Positions 37,307 through 49,745 are shown, counted from the stretch's first letter. The stretch: 64,000 bases of DNA from Eumeta japonica (GCA_005406025.1 BGZK01000214.1:434001-498000), one strand, 5' to 3'. Numbers and translations are program-made. Notes: generated from the letters alone by a model not told the origin.

Positions 37307-37942
37307 TTATCTTATTTCCAATGGCAACTATTAACAATTTGTATTCAGCTTTTGCTGTACAAACATGACATACAGAAATCTTGATGTACTTGGAATGTGT
37401 GTAACATCATGATGACTTTGTGAGTGTAATGGTGATTTGTACATCTCGTACCATTACCTTAAACATATCACAAAATATTGACAGATCAATGAAAATTAAC
37501 TAAATTACAAGCTAAACATAACTAATTTGTAAAAAAAAAAGTGCACATATTTGAACACTGTTTATGACAATATCATAATTAGTTATTTTCAGGAGAACCT
37601 GAAAAATGTATTCAATTGGAATCAGTCACAAAAACAGCAAATTCAACTTACAAAAACTAAACCAATGTGGACAAGTTTGACAATCAGAAGTATGGGCAAA
37701 GTAAACTAGGTCTTAAATAGTTTAGGTCATTTGGATTATCAGCACTATTTACATACTAATGTACATCACTTCTTTGATTTGTGAATATAATTAATAAATA
37801 AATGTAATAAAAATTAATTACAGTTTCCAGAAAACTTTGTATAAATTGCTGCATGGGGATGCAGGCTATTGCCTCATTCAATCACTATGCACCACCACTA
37901 TGGAGACTTTTTCATTTAGTACATGTAAATTTAATCGGTTCA

Positions 37943-38374
37943 TCACTGTATTACAACATCAGAACATTGCCTCTTATTTGACGTTTCATCTTCTACATCT
38001 GAATCTTTCCTTTTCAGAGACTTGTTCTGATCTTTATCGTCAGTGGTAGAATCTGCCACCTGGAACTCTATATGGGGACTGTCGACTCTAGATTCTAACC
38101 TTTCGGACGACGTACACTCTTCACCTCCATCTACATTGTGCGCATTCTCAGAATCTTCATTTTCTGATGGTTTATCATTATCTAAACTCTCGTCTTCCTC
38201 ATAAGTATAAGGATTTGCAGGATTATCAACACAAGAGCTCCGATTTTGGACTTCCAACCTATTGGAGTTATGTTCCAAATTATATGAATTTGAATTATTA
38301 CTTGCAGACCTCTTCAGCATCGCTATTCGTGTAAGTAATGCACGGTAAAGTTGTGCGATATCTCCTGGCGAGCC
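37943..38374 (-). CDS. RanBP3: RanBP3 exon 6 (end of domain, acidic tail, stop)
   Basis: The acceptor TATTACTACAG is followed by GSPGDIAQLYRALLTRIAML, the closing helix of the Ran-binding domain. A hydrophilic tail rich in Ser, Asn, Asp and Glu then runs to SDVVIQ and TGA. The tail contains KRKDSDVEDETSNKRQ, a possible nuclear localisation signal. Confidence 0.93.
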   Translation of the reverse strand, partial: GSPGDIAQLYRALLTRIAMLKRSASNNSNSYNLEHNSNRLEVQNRSSCVDNPANPYTYEEDESLDNDKPSENEDSENAHNVDGGEECTSSERLESRVDSPHIEFQVADSTTDDKDQNKSLKRKDSDVEDETSNKRQCSDVVIQ

Positions 38375-41300
38375 CTGTAGTAATATAAGTACAATATTAA
38401 ATTTAATTATATTATAACATTGAATACTTTCTCCTGAACCAACTATTTGTTAGTATGGTGAATGCTAAAACAAATTAACATTTTATATAATAATTAAATT
38501 CATTATCTAATTAATCATAGGATAGTAAATTGAATCGAAGCATCTATATATAAATGTAACCAACTTAATATTGCTAATGATTTAAAGGTATGTTACCATA
38601 ACAAGAAACAGTTTGACTTGTTGTTGAGCATCTGCGGCTGTGATCCTGAGCGACTTGTTACCGGCACGTTCCACGAACATGGCGGGCCACAGCTTGGTGT
38701 TAAGGACGACGCGTAGGGAGCCGGAGACCCGCGCTACCACCCTGGACGCCTCCCCGTCCGACGCGTCGTTCAGCCGCAGCACGCCCCGCCCGCGTTCGCG
38801 CCAACTACCCGACTCCCACGCGAATAGGCGACACGATATCTGTTTGATTAATACATTAATTATCAGATCTCTTGCTTTTCTAGAAAAACCTATGAAAATA
38901 AAAATATTAATCCATCATATACGCCTACATATAACACTATAGTCATTGTGTACTTTATTTTTTTACTAAGAGACAATCAATCTCAGTCTGTACTTTCATT
39001 ATTTTCTACCATTATTCCAATATGTGACAAAACATGTCAACGCTATCTATGAGTGTCATCTTCTAATTGCTGATTCATAATAATTCTTATTGGATGAATT
39101 ATGAATAAAGGTCATATTTTATTAATGTATCACCTTCTGTTGCCAAAAATTCCTGAAACTTAATCTGCTTTCAAAAATTGTGTCATAGTAGAAAAAATAT
39201 ATTTTAGGAAGTTAGAAAAAGGTAAAAGGACTTCGAAGCAAACACTGCCTATGGACTGCCACACGGTTAATCAGGCCCTGGCTGTTTGTCTGTAATATTT
39301 AATCATTTATAACTAACAGGTTACAGCAAAATGCAGAAATCTTTGCTACTGTGACTAATTTTGTGCACCTAAAATATTCTTACTTTATTGACTGTTATAA
39401 TAATTGAGTAAAGGAATAATATTGGAAATTCAAAATATGAGAACTAAAGAAATCATTACAACATTGTAAATGAGCCATTGATCAATAAAAATAAAAGGAG
39501 GAATGAAAAAAAGGAAGAAAGAAAGAAAAAGACATAGAACATTTTAAAGTACGATGCACAAAACTGTTGCTGCGAAGTGTCACAAAAGCGTTGCAATGGC
39601 GTAAAATTGGCAAGCAGGGGAAAAGAAGGAAGAGTTGGAGAGCATTGAACCTACACATTACATCAATTGTAGGTATTTCAGAGTGGAGGATTTTAGTGTG
39701 TTGTACTGTACCTACATTTGTGCAAAACTTCTGGAGCTAAATATGACAAAATTTTAAAGTTGGCATTTTAGTTGATCCTCTAATTTCAACACTGATGAAA
39801 GATGAAAGCTTCTTGCAATATATGATTACTGCGGACTTCACATTAGTAATAGAGCACTTTTTTGGTAATCCCAAAGCACTAAACTATAGGCAAATAATTG
39901 AAAACTGCTGAAAAGCTTTTAAAATATTGGATAAATTATGACTGTAAAATTACACTTTCTATAGATAGTCGTCTTGACACATCCCTATAAAACTTAGTTT
40001 ACAGTAAGGAACAAGGAGAATGCTTCCACCAGGATTTAAGAGTGATATAGGAACAATGTAAAGGTCAAAGGGAACACTTCTTTCACTTTTATCTAGATAA
40101 ACTAAGTATCACTAATTTTTATATCTATGTTTTATAAAAAGTCATTAATGCTATTGACAAAACATAGATATAAAAAAAATATTATATTTTAAAAATTAAA
40201 TATTGCTTTTATATTTTTGTTGAACATGAAAATGACGAAAAATAACTAGAGCCACTTTCTAAAAACTATTCTTACTTATATTCATTGATTCGATATTCAA
40301 AAAGTCATTGACAATTAATCTTTCTAAATTGACTCTAACATCAAAGGCAACAAAACCACTGTTGAGCTGTGTAATTTTGTTTCAGTGTTACAAAACCATG
40401 AATAAACATATACAGATAATTATATACAATGCAATAACAAATATTACTTAGAATCGGAATAGTACTTAGGGAACATACCCATACTACGTGACCCGTTTAC
40501 GGTGTGTGTAAAATATGGGTCTCGTAGTATGGGTATGTTCCCTTAGATGAAATTGTAAGGCAGACAATCAATATAATAAAGGACTTGGATTGGTATTTGA
40601 AATTTGAAAAAATTATATGATATTTGAAAAAAGATTGACAAAAAATGAATGAATTGTACTGCTGGAGGTGCGAACAAAAACGAATCTCAATCTAGAATAA
40701 AAAAAAAATACATGGAAGGTACTCTAAGCGGAAGGGAAGGAGTGTGATAAAAATATAACAAAATACGAATTTCATACTGCAAATAAGTAGTGACGTCAAG
40801 AGCGAAAATTGCAAATTATTATATACGATCAGAATTAAAATAACTCCATGATAGTTACTTGTAACACATTAACTTCATCTTCTTCACCAGTCATAGTATA
40901 ATTGCTAGGTGGAGGCGGAGGTCGCGCGTGAGACCTCTCGTACTCTGCAGCCGCTGCGGCCAATCCATCTCTATTTCCTCCATCACTGGGACCAGGTTCA
41001 TCCTGTAATGCAATCAAAAAATTGTTCAATAACATTCAACAAACAGGAGTGTCGCTTTAATTTGTTGCCATTCAAAGATACATTTTTAATAATATTGGCT
41101 GTGTCCTTGCTTTTAAAATAAATCAAGTTCCAAATCGAGGCTCGCAGTAGGTTTTATTTGGGGTTCAGAAGGGTAATATGTAAAAAAATTTTTTTCAGAA
41201 CCTACCCCAATGAATTAAAGATAATAATTAATACTTTAGTTATGGGCATAAAAATTTACAAAAATATGATAAGTACTAAAGTACTATTTGGGAACAGAGG

Positions 41301-44300
41301 ATCATAACACTACATATATATATATATATATAAACAGCTAAATCATAGTCCTTTTTTTTGCCTCATCATAATTGGATAATAAATAATATTAACTCACCAA
41401 AGCCCAAATGATTAAACAAATTCAGTCAATCAACATATAATTCTGTGATTTATTCTAAGATTATATACACATAAATAGAGTTTTATGAGCATAGCTAACA
41501 TCTTTCAAAAACAAAATGATATTGAACACTAGAGGCCAGTTATGACTTTTAACTGCAAGAATATAAATTAATTCCTGTTTCTACTTGAGGTCCTACCAAT
41601 TTTGATGGCATGATTCTGATTTCAATTCCGATTTGAATTAATAATCTTGAAAATTAATTTAAAGTTGATACAGATGAATAAGAGGTGAACGCAACTTTAA
41701 TTGTACAGTTTACAATAATACGAAAGAATCAAATGATGATTTAATTGGAAAATGAAACAAAATTTTTATTTCTAATATAGTGCTAGGTCGTTATCAGTTT
41801 AAAAACCATTAATATGTAATAGCTTAAAAAGTGTACAACATATGACACTGAAACAACTAGGGATGGGCCGAGTACTCGTTTGATACTCGGTACTCTGCGT
41901 ACTCGGCGGGTTTTTTGTTACTCGTACTCGGCCGAATAACTCGGTTATTTGATAACGAGTAACGAGTATACTTTGTTTAAGAAAAGCACTATATTTAGGT
42001 AGATATAATTAATACAATTGTTAATCAAAAAGTATTTATTAGTAATTTAGGAAATCTTTCAAAATCTGAATTAATAAAATCAAAATTATGTTAATGATTT
42101 AGGAGTAATGAGACAAAACGCGAGCCGACGACGTCTTGACCGGCGCAAACCTGTTTGAACTTGTTTACGCGCGCGAAATGCGAATTTGATTGAACCGAGT
42201 TACTCGGCCGAGTACTCGGTTGAAAAAAATTTGAGCCGAGTAAAACTCGGTACTCGTTACTCGGCAAAATTGTTACTCGGCGCATCTCTAGAAACAACAT
42301 ACTGATTTCAACATAAATATGTTATCAGTCAAAAACATAACACAAACTCAGTTTATATGTTCCAGGTATATTTTTTATTATATTAGGAACTTATTAACAA
42401 TTTGTAATTTTATTCATATAATAAATAATTTCACAAAAATTACTTTATATAATTATGAAAACAAAAAAAATCTATTCAGAAGTACTTATCTCAAATAAGT
42501 GTAGAAACAAATATTGCAAAGTACATATGTAGAAAAACTTGTGGTACAAAAATGTGATACAAAAATAATATTCTGCTACAGAACTCTGCCACATAACATT
42601 ATTTTAAATGGTTTATATATACAACTTGACCACTTAGTGTTTGCCATAATGTAAGACTTGTATCAGTGAGGTCAGATGACATCGTGTCACAAACACCAAA
42701 TGGTCATATTATACCTACACAGAACAAACACAGGGAATATGATAGTGTATAATGGTCTAATTTATAATATATGATGGGCCAGAAAATCCTATTGTCAGCA
42801 TAAACATAAAATTTCTTTATAACAGAACCATATTTACTATTGTAGAGATAATAGGAAAAATTATTTTCACAAGAACATGCATTAATATGTAATAATATAT
42901 TACCTGGGTGTGATCTTTCACAGATGCTACTGCATTAGTGAATAATAATTCTGATGTTCCATTAGTAGCACTATGGTCAAGGGCAGAAGCTTCACCATTA
43001 TTAACATTTTCTTGGAAAATTACTCGCTCACTCAAATTTTGACCAAACACAAATCCAGACGATGAACTGGCCGGTTGATTAGATGTCGTAACACTGCTAT
43101 TAGTTCTAGGTGTAATAGTAGATGTTCCTCCTAAAGGAACGAACTTTGGAGTCTCCACATTCTCTTTCGGTGTCTCCTTCAACCTATCCTCCACTTTATC
43201 TTCTTTATCTGTAACCTCAGATTTACCTGCGGATTTATCTTCTGGTTCATTTTCAGACGATGCTTTCAGAAATGGATTAGGTTTCAACTGAGCAGGTCTC
43301 AATAATGAAGCACCTATAAATAAAATTAGATAAATATTATCTAAGTATAAAACAATATGCTCATCTTTAAAATAACTTTTATTCAGTCTCAAAAAACCTC
43401 AACATTTAAAATGATATATATAAAAAATAATCACATTAATTTTAAGACAGCTAGTAAACAATATTTAGAATAATTAATTGAAAAGTTTTTTTAATGAAAA
43501 ATTAGACATATAACATACCAGAAGTACTGCCTTTACTTGATTCAGCAACATTTAAATTATTTGAACCAAATCCACCTAGTCTAGGTTTAGCCAATACAAC
43601 CCTTGATTGAGTGGATCCATGGTTCATGTCTAAAAAATTACAATATAAATCTTAGACAAATGACAAGACACCCTAAACAACAATAAGAAACATAACATAT
43701 CCAAAAGCATCTAGAAAATGGTATGCAAACACTCTGACATCATTTTAAAAATCGTGTCACATTATGTACTATGTTTAAGTGCTAAACTTATATGCAAGCA
43801 TAAAATGAAACTTCTAAATTCAAGTATTGTTTACGTATATTAGATATTATTGAGAGAACAAGATTAAAATAAGTATTTTATACACAAACATTGGCAAAAC
43901 CTACCCAAATCTGTTTAAAAATAAACATTTGATTCAATTATGCTACCATATACAACGTTTTTTTGACTCGAATTTTACTAATAATGTAACTTATAAAATT
44001 ATTCAGAAACATTGTTGAATTATTTAAAATTATATAAATAATTAATAAATTAAACACATTTTTTGTAACCTAAATCGTCTTTGTTTTGGATTCATAATAC
44101 TAATTTAATGCAATTAATATTGCATCATAAGAACTGTGGCGTAGATTAAAATATGAATCAACAAAGAGGAGACCCCATTGAACATGAAAAATAAAAAGCA
44201 GATGAAACATAGGCATCAGGTAACTCGATTAATTTCAAAAATGGATTCTCATGTAGCGTTTGCGAATGTTCTAGACTAAAACTTACCACTATAATAATGC

Positions 44301-44377
44301 TTTTTAATGAGAAAATACACGTGAAAAAATATGAAAATAACAAAAATTTTATTCATACCTTGCTTCGCTTCTGCCAT
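37943..44377 (-). CDS. RanBP3: Ran-binding protein 3, 6 coding exons
   Basis: Assembled from exons 44377-44359, 43629-43519, 43313-42904, 41002-40859, 38839-38597 and 38374-37943. All have GT/AG sites and matching phases (1,1,0,0,0), giving 452 codons and a TGA stop. RanBP3 is a nuclear cofactor that links CRM1 (exportin-1) cargo to RanGTP and aids nuclear export. Visible features are a low-complexity N-terminal half, the family's FVFGQNLSERV FG motif near residues 129-139, a Pro-rich linker and TGEEDEVNVLQ. A Ran-binding domain follows from about 225 to 330, with GRGVLRLND, SLRVVLNTKLWPAMFVERAG and KLFLVMGSPGDIAQLYRALL. After the domain comes an unusually long Ser/Asp/Glu-rich tail of about 120 residues ending near a basic KRKDSDVEDETSNKRQ stretch. 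The start ATG has good context (ACAATGG). The gene appears intact. Confidence 0.95.
38597..38839 (-). CDS. RanBP3: RanBP3 exon 5 (core of Ran-binding domain)
   Basis: The acceptor TTAATCAAACAG is followed by ISCRLFAWESGSWRERGRG, VLRLND, then SLRVVLNTKLWPAM and NKSLRITAADAQQQVKLFLV. This is the PH-like Ran-binding core. The donor GTAACA follows Met in phase 0. The exon is GC-rich compared with its introns. Confidence 0.95.
40116..40176. repeat. RanBP3: Small inverted repeat in RanBP3 intron 4
   Basis: TTTTTATATCTATGTTTT at 40116-40133 recurs inverted at about 40159-40176, with a 25-base loop. Confidence 0.7.
40467..40545. repeat. RanBP3: Inverted-repeat element in RanBP3 intron 4
   Basis: Arms AGGGAACATACCCATACTAC and GTAGTATGGGTATGTTCCCT are perfect. 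The ~35-base centre contains a further imperfect ACCC...GGGT pairing. Confidence 0.8.
40859..41002 (-). CDS. RanBP3: RanBP3 exon 4
   Basis: The acceptor TGCATTACAG is followed in phase 0 by DEPGPSDGGNRDGLAAAAAE, a run of five Pro and TGEEDEVNVLQ, the entry to the Ran-binding domain. The donor is GTAACT. It encodes 48 residues. Read-through past the donor soon hits a stop, so splicing is required. Confidence 0.92.
41858..42290. mobile_element. hAT-type MITE with intact 8-bp target duplication
   Basis: A 433-bp insert in RanBP3 intron 3. The inverted ends are TAGGGATGGGCCGAGTA on the left and its near-complement on the right (TAGAGATGCGCCGAGTA when reversed). A perfect 8-bp duplication, GAAACAAC, lies at 41850-41857 and 42291-42298. 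The interior is full of ACTCGG/CCGAGT copies near both ends. Eight-base duplications and such ends fit the hAT superfamily. There is no transposase frame. Confidence 0.9.
42904..43313 (-). CDS. RanBP3: RanBP3 exon 3 (FG motif region)
   Basis: The acceptor TTATTTATAG completes a Gly codon. The exon encodes ASLLRPAQLKPNPFLKASSE, an acidic/basic low-complexity stretch, and GFVFGQNLSERV. It ends VKDHTQ at donor GTAATA, phase 0. The FVFGQNL motif is a RanBP3 hallmark just upstream of the Ran-binding domain. Confidence 0.93.
43519..43629 (-). CDS. RanBP3: RanBP3 exon 2
   Basis: The acceptor TTTTTTAG completes the Asp codon. The exon encodes MNHGSTQSRVVLAKPRLGGF and onward to SSKGSTS. It ends with one base before donor GTATGT (phase 1). 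Confidence 0.88.
44359..44377 (-). CDS. RanBP3: RanBP3 exon 1 (start codon)
   Basis: ATG in context ACAATGG encodes MAEAKQ plus one base of an Asp codon, then donor GTATGA. It is very short. Exon 2 has an in-frame Met right after the junction, so an alternative start cannot be excluded, but this one has better context. Confidence 0.75.
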
Positions 44378-44639
44378 TGTACAAAGAAAAAGTAAATGTT
44401 ACCATTTATTACTTAAATTTTAGACCCTAACTACATAACTGTCACCGATCAATGATTTACAATTTAAAAATATTACGTTACGGTCTAAAACCCACATAGT
44501 ACACTTCATTAAAAATACATAATTAAATATGTAAATTAAAAAAAAATACGTACTAGCTAATTTAACGGATTTTTATTTTATGCGTATACGCCTCAAACAT
44601 TTCCAAACCTTGAGGAACAAGACTTTTGAGCTGATCTAA

Positions 44640-47235
44640 AAGACATACTAGTAAAATGTGACAAAAATAAAAGGATAGTCATGTTAGGTGATTTAAAAGA
44701 CTCGATGGGTGTACAGCGGGATGCACATAACAGAGCCTTAGGTTAATTTAAAGAGGAACGAATAAATGTGAGTGGTGATTAATACATCTCCTACTGTGCC
44801 AAGAGTTTAACTTGTATGTGACAAACATTATGTTGGACCACAAAAAAATGCATTCTTATACATGGGCACCGTAAGGGGGGTGCACTTGCACCCCCCCCCC
44901 CCCGGTTTTGCCTATTTAAGAAGGACACACATTAAAAAAATAAATAAAACATAAAGTAATAATATGCACACCCCAGATATAAGTTGTGTCGGCGCCTATG
45001 CTCCTATACTTAGTGGAGAGGAGAAAACGAAAGCATAATAGACTTTATAATTGTGGATGATCGGTTGGGAAATAAAGTTGTGTATACAAGAGTTTACATT
45101 GGCGTCAACGTTAGCACAAACCACTTCTTAGTGATTTGTCGAATTAAAGTTGGCGTCGTTGACGACACCATGCGAAAAGAAACACTAAGGAGCTAGAACG
45201 AATAAGTGGCTAAGCTTCAGAATCTGAGTATAAAAAATTAAAATGGTGAGCGATTGAAAGGTAGATCAGATAAAATAAAACGGTATGAATGTTTAGAACT
45301 TGACGAATTGTGAAAGGTAACGAAATTTGTTTTAGTACATGATGCGAAAAAGATATATGGAGTGAAATAGAGAATAAAATTTAGTAAGTGATATCAAGAA
45401 TGGTAGAATTTCAGAGTAGGGAAAGTAGTAAGTAAAAAGAAGAAAGCATGGCTGAATATAGTGTCAGCAAAAGCCAACCACAGAGTGCCAAGAAAGTACA
45501 GTCTGAAAGATAAGCTAAAGAGGTTGAAAGTGCATACAAAGATGCAAAAATGAGAGTTAAAGAATGTGTGAAAAGAGAAAATAATGAAAAGAAAAGAGTG
45601 CTATGACAGAAGATTATCAGATAATTTTCAGGCAAACCAAAAATTTTTTTGGGATATGGGAAAAGGTCCGCAATAATTCCGAGACATCGTGTCTAAATAT
45701 GATTAGAAACGAAAATAGATGTTTACTGAATAAGCAGTCATGTGCAGGAGCACTCGAAGAATTATTTCGAAAGTGTTTTTGAATTTGAGGATAAAGTTCC
45801 AGATGACAATGTTTTTGCAAATGAATATATGATTGATGATGAAAATGAAATTGAAATTATTATGGATAAAATTATGCAAGCCCTAAAACGTATAAAAGTT
45901 GGAAAAGTTGTTGTGGAAAAGCTGGGTGTGGCCTTGTGAGGTATAATGGCAAGCCTGCTGAACCAACTTTTCAATAAATGCTAGAAAAGCGGGACTGGTG
46001 TGGACATAATGACTGGTGAAAAGTCATCATTGTACTCCTTTATAAATGGAAAGGTTTACGGCAGGTTTGCACAAATTACCGCCCTTAAGTCTCTTCAGCG
46101 TCGTTGGCAAACTGTATGTGAAAATTATTAAAGAAAGGATTGTGAATGAGATTTAACATAAGATCTGACATGTACAAACGGGATTTCGAAAAAGGATGGG
46201 ATATACGAACCAAGTTTTTTCTGTGCTAGACATTACGGAAAACTTTTTGGCCAATGGCCAAAAGGTGTTCTATGCTTTCATAGATCTGGAAAAAGCTTAT
46301 GATAGAGTAGAAAGGAATGATATATGAATTATCCTATCCACGCATGGTTTGAGTAGCGGATTGATACTGACACTGCAATTTCTATGTAGCGGCTCCAATG
46401 CCTGTGTCAGAATACGTGGGGCGTACACTGACTTATTTGATATCCACATGGGTGTTAGACAGGGATGTGTAACTGCACCATGGCTGTTCAACCCATTTAT
46501 GGATAGCTGTCAGCATGGTCTGAAAGTGTATGTGGATGTACTAAGAACAGATAAATTGTCTGTCAAATGCCTCTTGTACGCTGATGACCAAATAATTCTT
46601 GCGCTGTCGACAAGCGAATTGCAAACGTTGGTCATTAAAATTAACGATTCTGTTAAGAAACGGAGCATGAAGGTAAATGTTAGTAAAACTAAGAAACATG
46701 GTATTTGAACGAAGCAAATGCATTACTGAATACGATATGTATATTAAGGGAAAGAGTCAAACAATTGAAAGAGTTAGTATGCTTGGGTAATCCATTTAAA
46801 AATGATGGTAGATATGATAGAGATATTTAAAGAAGAGTGAATGCGGGAAATAAAGTGAATCGCACCTTACTTGCTATTATGAAAATAAAAATGTCTCACG
46901 ACAACCCCGTTCGGCAATAATTAATAAGGTCCTAGTCTCGACTGTTATGTACGATAGTGAAAATTGAGTATTGCAGAAGAAAAATGAAAGTAGAATCGAT
47001 GCGGTGGAGATGTGATCTCTACGTAATATGTATGGAGTATCTCTGCAAGATAGATATAAAAATAGCGATGTCAGACAGTGGTGTGATTTTGAGGAAAATG
47101 TAGTGATCAGAGTTAAAAAAGATATGTTGCGGTGGTTTGACCATCTGGAAAAGAAGAAAAGTTTGCATCCAAAAAAGCCTAGACGAAAATCATTTTGAAA
47201 CATCCTTTTGTAATCAGTGACATATACATCAACCT
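44640..47235 (+). mobile_element. Degenerate RTE-like non-LTR retrotransposon
   Basis: Translation with several frameshifts and stops gives, in order, an endonuclease (VMLGD..., IIDFIIVDDRLGNKVVYTRV, HFLVICR) and a reverse transcriptase. The latter has LEKAYDRVE, VRQGCVTAPWLFNPFMD and the active site LLYADDQIILA. A thumb-like ...MLRWFDHLEK follows. It is interrupted by the nested MITE at 44861-45000 and lies just upstream of RanBP3. It cannot be active. Clade assignment rests on remembered motif patterns and is tentative. Confidence 0.85.
44861..45000. mobile_element. Short MITE nested in an RTE-like LINE
   Basis: A 140-bp insert splits the LINE endonuclease region between the codons for ...SYTW and RGE.... 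The ends are imperfect inverted repeats (CATGGGCACCG left, CATAGGCGCCG right when reversed). The flanking 8-mers TTCTTATA and CTCCTATA look like a diverged target duplication. It contains a poly-C tract of about 14 bases. Confidence 0.65.
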
Positions 47236-47636
47236 GTACATTAAATATTTATTTCTGACTAAAATGAAAAAAAAAAATAACTAATCTAAAATCACTCCAT
47301 TTAAAAGATTAAAAAATTCATTAGCAGGCGTAAGTTAGTTAATCTATAGAGGTATTGTTTACGCATATGTAAGCCCAATTATTGATTTACAAATGATATT
47401 ATTAAAATTGTACTATGATATAAATCAATAAAAAATTTAATGCAGTTTATATTTATATGAATTTTAACTTCCATTAAAATTCAATTTTAGCTAGAGTAAA
47501 TTGTATAAAATTGTTTTGTAATGACTGCTCTATATGGAAAAATAAGATTATAGTAATTAAAAAAACCAATTTCTATATAGAGAATTATATTATAGTTGTT
47601 AAGTTGAATATTTTTATTGAATGATTTATAGATATG

Positions 47637-48245
47637 TCGACTATTACTCTTAAAATAGTGTAAATTAAAGTGCACCAGCAAAAGAGTGTGTCTTCATGGC
47701 ACTTACGTCCCTTCATTGAGAAGCGCAATTTTTCGGAGATAACTCAAAAACGATGTATCTGTTGATATTGACAATTATTTTTATTGAAAGAATTTACCTT
47801 CGTTATTTTTTTTTTAATTTTGGATATACGGTTTAGAAAATAAAGGGGGGGAGACAATTTCTACTACTTTCGAAGTAATTATTTCCGTAATCATTCATGT
47901 AACCAGAAAAATTGGTTAGAAACCTTAAAATGTTTTAAAAGAACTGTAGAAATAAATGCCACACATTGCTGTTTGCGAAAAATTTATTTTTTCATTTTCA
48001 TTAAATTTTTCTGTTACGTTTATTATATGCCCCCCTATAAATATTTATTTTTGTTACTTAACTAACAAACTAAGTAGCGGCTTACATAAAATACCTATAA
48101 TCTAAATTTCATCTAAATAAACCAAGTAATTTTTGAGCAAAATGCCTGTGATATATGGACGGGTAGACGGACTGATATGATGAAAGTATAAGGGTTATAT
48201 TTTTCGTTTTTAGCTATGGAACTCTAAAAACCAGCAATTTAATTC
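47637..48245 (+). repeat. Dispersed ~0.6-kb repeat, copy 1
   Basis: Shares a colinear series of blocks with 59218-59810: GTGCACCAGCAAAA, ATGGCACTTA, CGG(A/T)(G/A)ATAACTCAAAAAC, TTTGGA(T/C)ATAC, AACTAAGTAGCGG and a terminal AAAAACCAGC. The 3' end resembles the GACGGACATGACGAA...GGTTCCGTTTTTGCCATTT tails widespread in moth genomes. Confidence 0.8.
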
Positions 48246-48499
48246 TATTTCAGCTAAAAAGAATAAAAAATAATGAACAGAAAGAACCTTAAATTACATG
48301 TGTAATTATGATATTAACTATTTTGTAACATTATAATATACGGCAAACAAAGGTTTTGTTTTGTACGGGAAATGAGATCGTCGTAAAACATCACCCCAGT
48401 GCTGAATTTTGTTTCTCAGCCACAGAATCAATAAATAGTACAGAATAAGAATAATCTCGAACCTTTGAGGGTCGTTATATAGCATGAGAGCATCCTTAT

Positions 48500-49745
48500 T
48501 TTTTTATTTCCTATTTGCGACGTGAAGGGGGTATAAAATGTCTATCCCGCACGCCCTCATCAATGGCCCTCGGGAGGTGGCGGAAGATGGAGCGCCTAGT
48601 CCTACTCCTAAAAAAGAGCGCGGTATCATCGGCAAAGAGCGCGAGCTGGACGCCAGACGTCGGACGCGGTATCTCGTTAGTGTACGCGGAGTACAGGAGG
48701 GGAGAGAGGGCGGAGCCTTGCGGAACTCCTGCTCTGATTAATCGTCTAGTCGAGTGAGTACGCTCATGCCTAAATGTGAAATGTTTGTTTGAGAGGAAAT
48801 TTTGAATAGTGAGTATGAGCCGATCTGGCACTTGGAGGGAATATAATTTATACACCAGACCTGCGTGCCATACTCTGTTGAAGGCCTTAGCTACGTCAAA
48901 GAAGACAGCTACGGTTTTCTGTTTGGTTTTAAAGCCCTCCGAGACATATTCTACTAAGCGGAGGACTTGTTGCGGACACGAATGAGCTGGACAAAAACCG
49001 AACTGTCCGTCAATGATAAGATTCTTTTCGAAAAGGTGATTACTGAGACAAGTTTTAAGAACTCTCTCGAATAGTTTGGCCAGATCGCTCAGGAGGCTGA
49101 TCGGTCTATAACTGGCAGGGAGGTCGCGAGGTTTCCCTGGCTTGTGGATGCCGATTACCTCCGCCTCCTTCCAGGCGGAGAGAAAATAGCAATTTTAAAG
49201 GCACGCGTTAAAAATCGCGACCAGTAAACTTAAAAGTGGTTGGGAAAAGCATTTTATTGCTTTATTACTAACACCGTCTAGGCCCGGTGCCTTTCTGGTA
49301 CTAATCGATTTCACCAATGTTTGGACTTCGCTGAGTGAGACAGGCGTCAGATCGTCTTTGGGTTTGAGGGAGGTTTTTTGAAGAACTTCTTCCTCAATAG
49401 TATTGATATGAGTTATGTCATGCAGGGGAGAAACGTGAGAGCATTGAGTCTCGATAGAGTCTGGAATGCACTCCGCTACCTCCGCGTCGTCAAGGGCAAT
49501 TGAACCATTCGGTTTTTTAAGCGGGGGTATAGAAGTATACCCTTCTGTTTAAAGCGCTTTGGTGATTTTCCAAAACGCTTGATGAGACGGTCTAATTTCC
49601 TCCATGAGGTCGCTCCAACTCTCATTTCGGAATTCCTGAACGCGAGCTTTCACTTCGCGTTGGAGTGCTCGCGCTCTGGATCTATACTCGAGGGCATTCT
49701 TGTATGCCGTAAATAAACCGAATCGAGGTAAAGTCCATTCTTAAA
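48500..49745 (-). mobile_element. Jockey-like LINE fragment, reverse transcriptase
   Basis: On the minus strand it reads HQAFWKITKAL, then DGQFGFCPAHSCPQQVL, VAVFFDVAKAFNRVWHAGL, RAGVPQGSALSPLLYSAYTN and ALFADDTALF, all reverse transcriptase blocks in order. The FADD catalytic motif is intact and the last ~280 codons are mostly open. The copy stops abruptly at about 48.5 kb within the reverse transcriptase, so it is truncated at its 3' end. Confidence 0.85.

Noticed and set aside
40116..40176. Possible microRNA hairpin
   Set aside because: The stem is only 18 bp of AT-rich sequence with a 25-base loop, too weak to call a miRNA precursor.
45411..45974. Minus-strand frames of 65-74 codons
   Set aside because: They are antisense to the degenerate LINE and have no motif or splice support.
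46349..46708. 119-codon plus-strand frame as a cellular gene
   Set aside because: It contains VRQGCVTAPWLF and YADDQ, so it is the reverse transcriptase of the LINE at 44640-47235.
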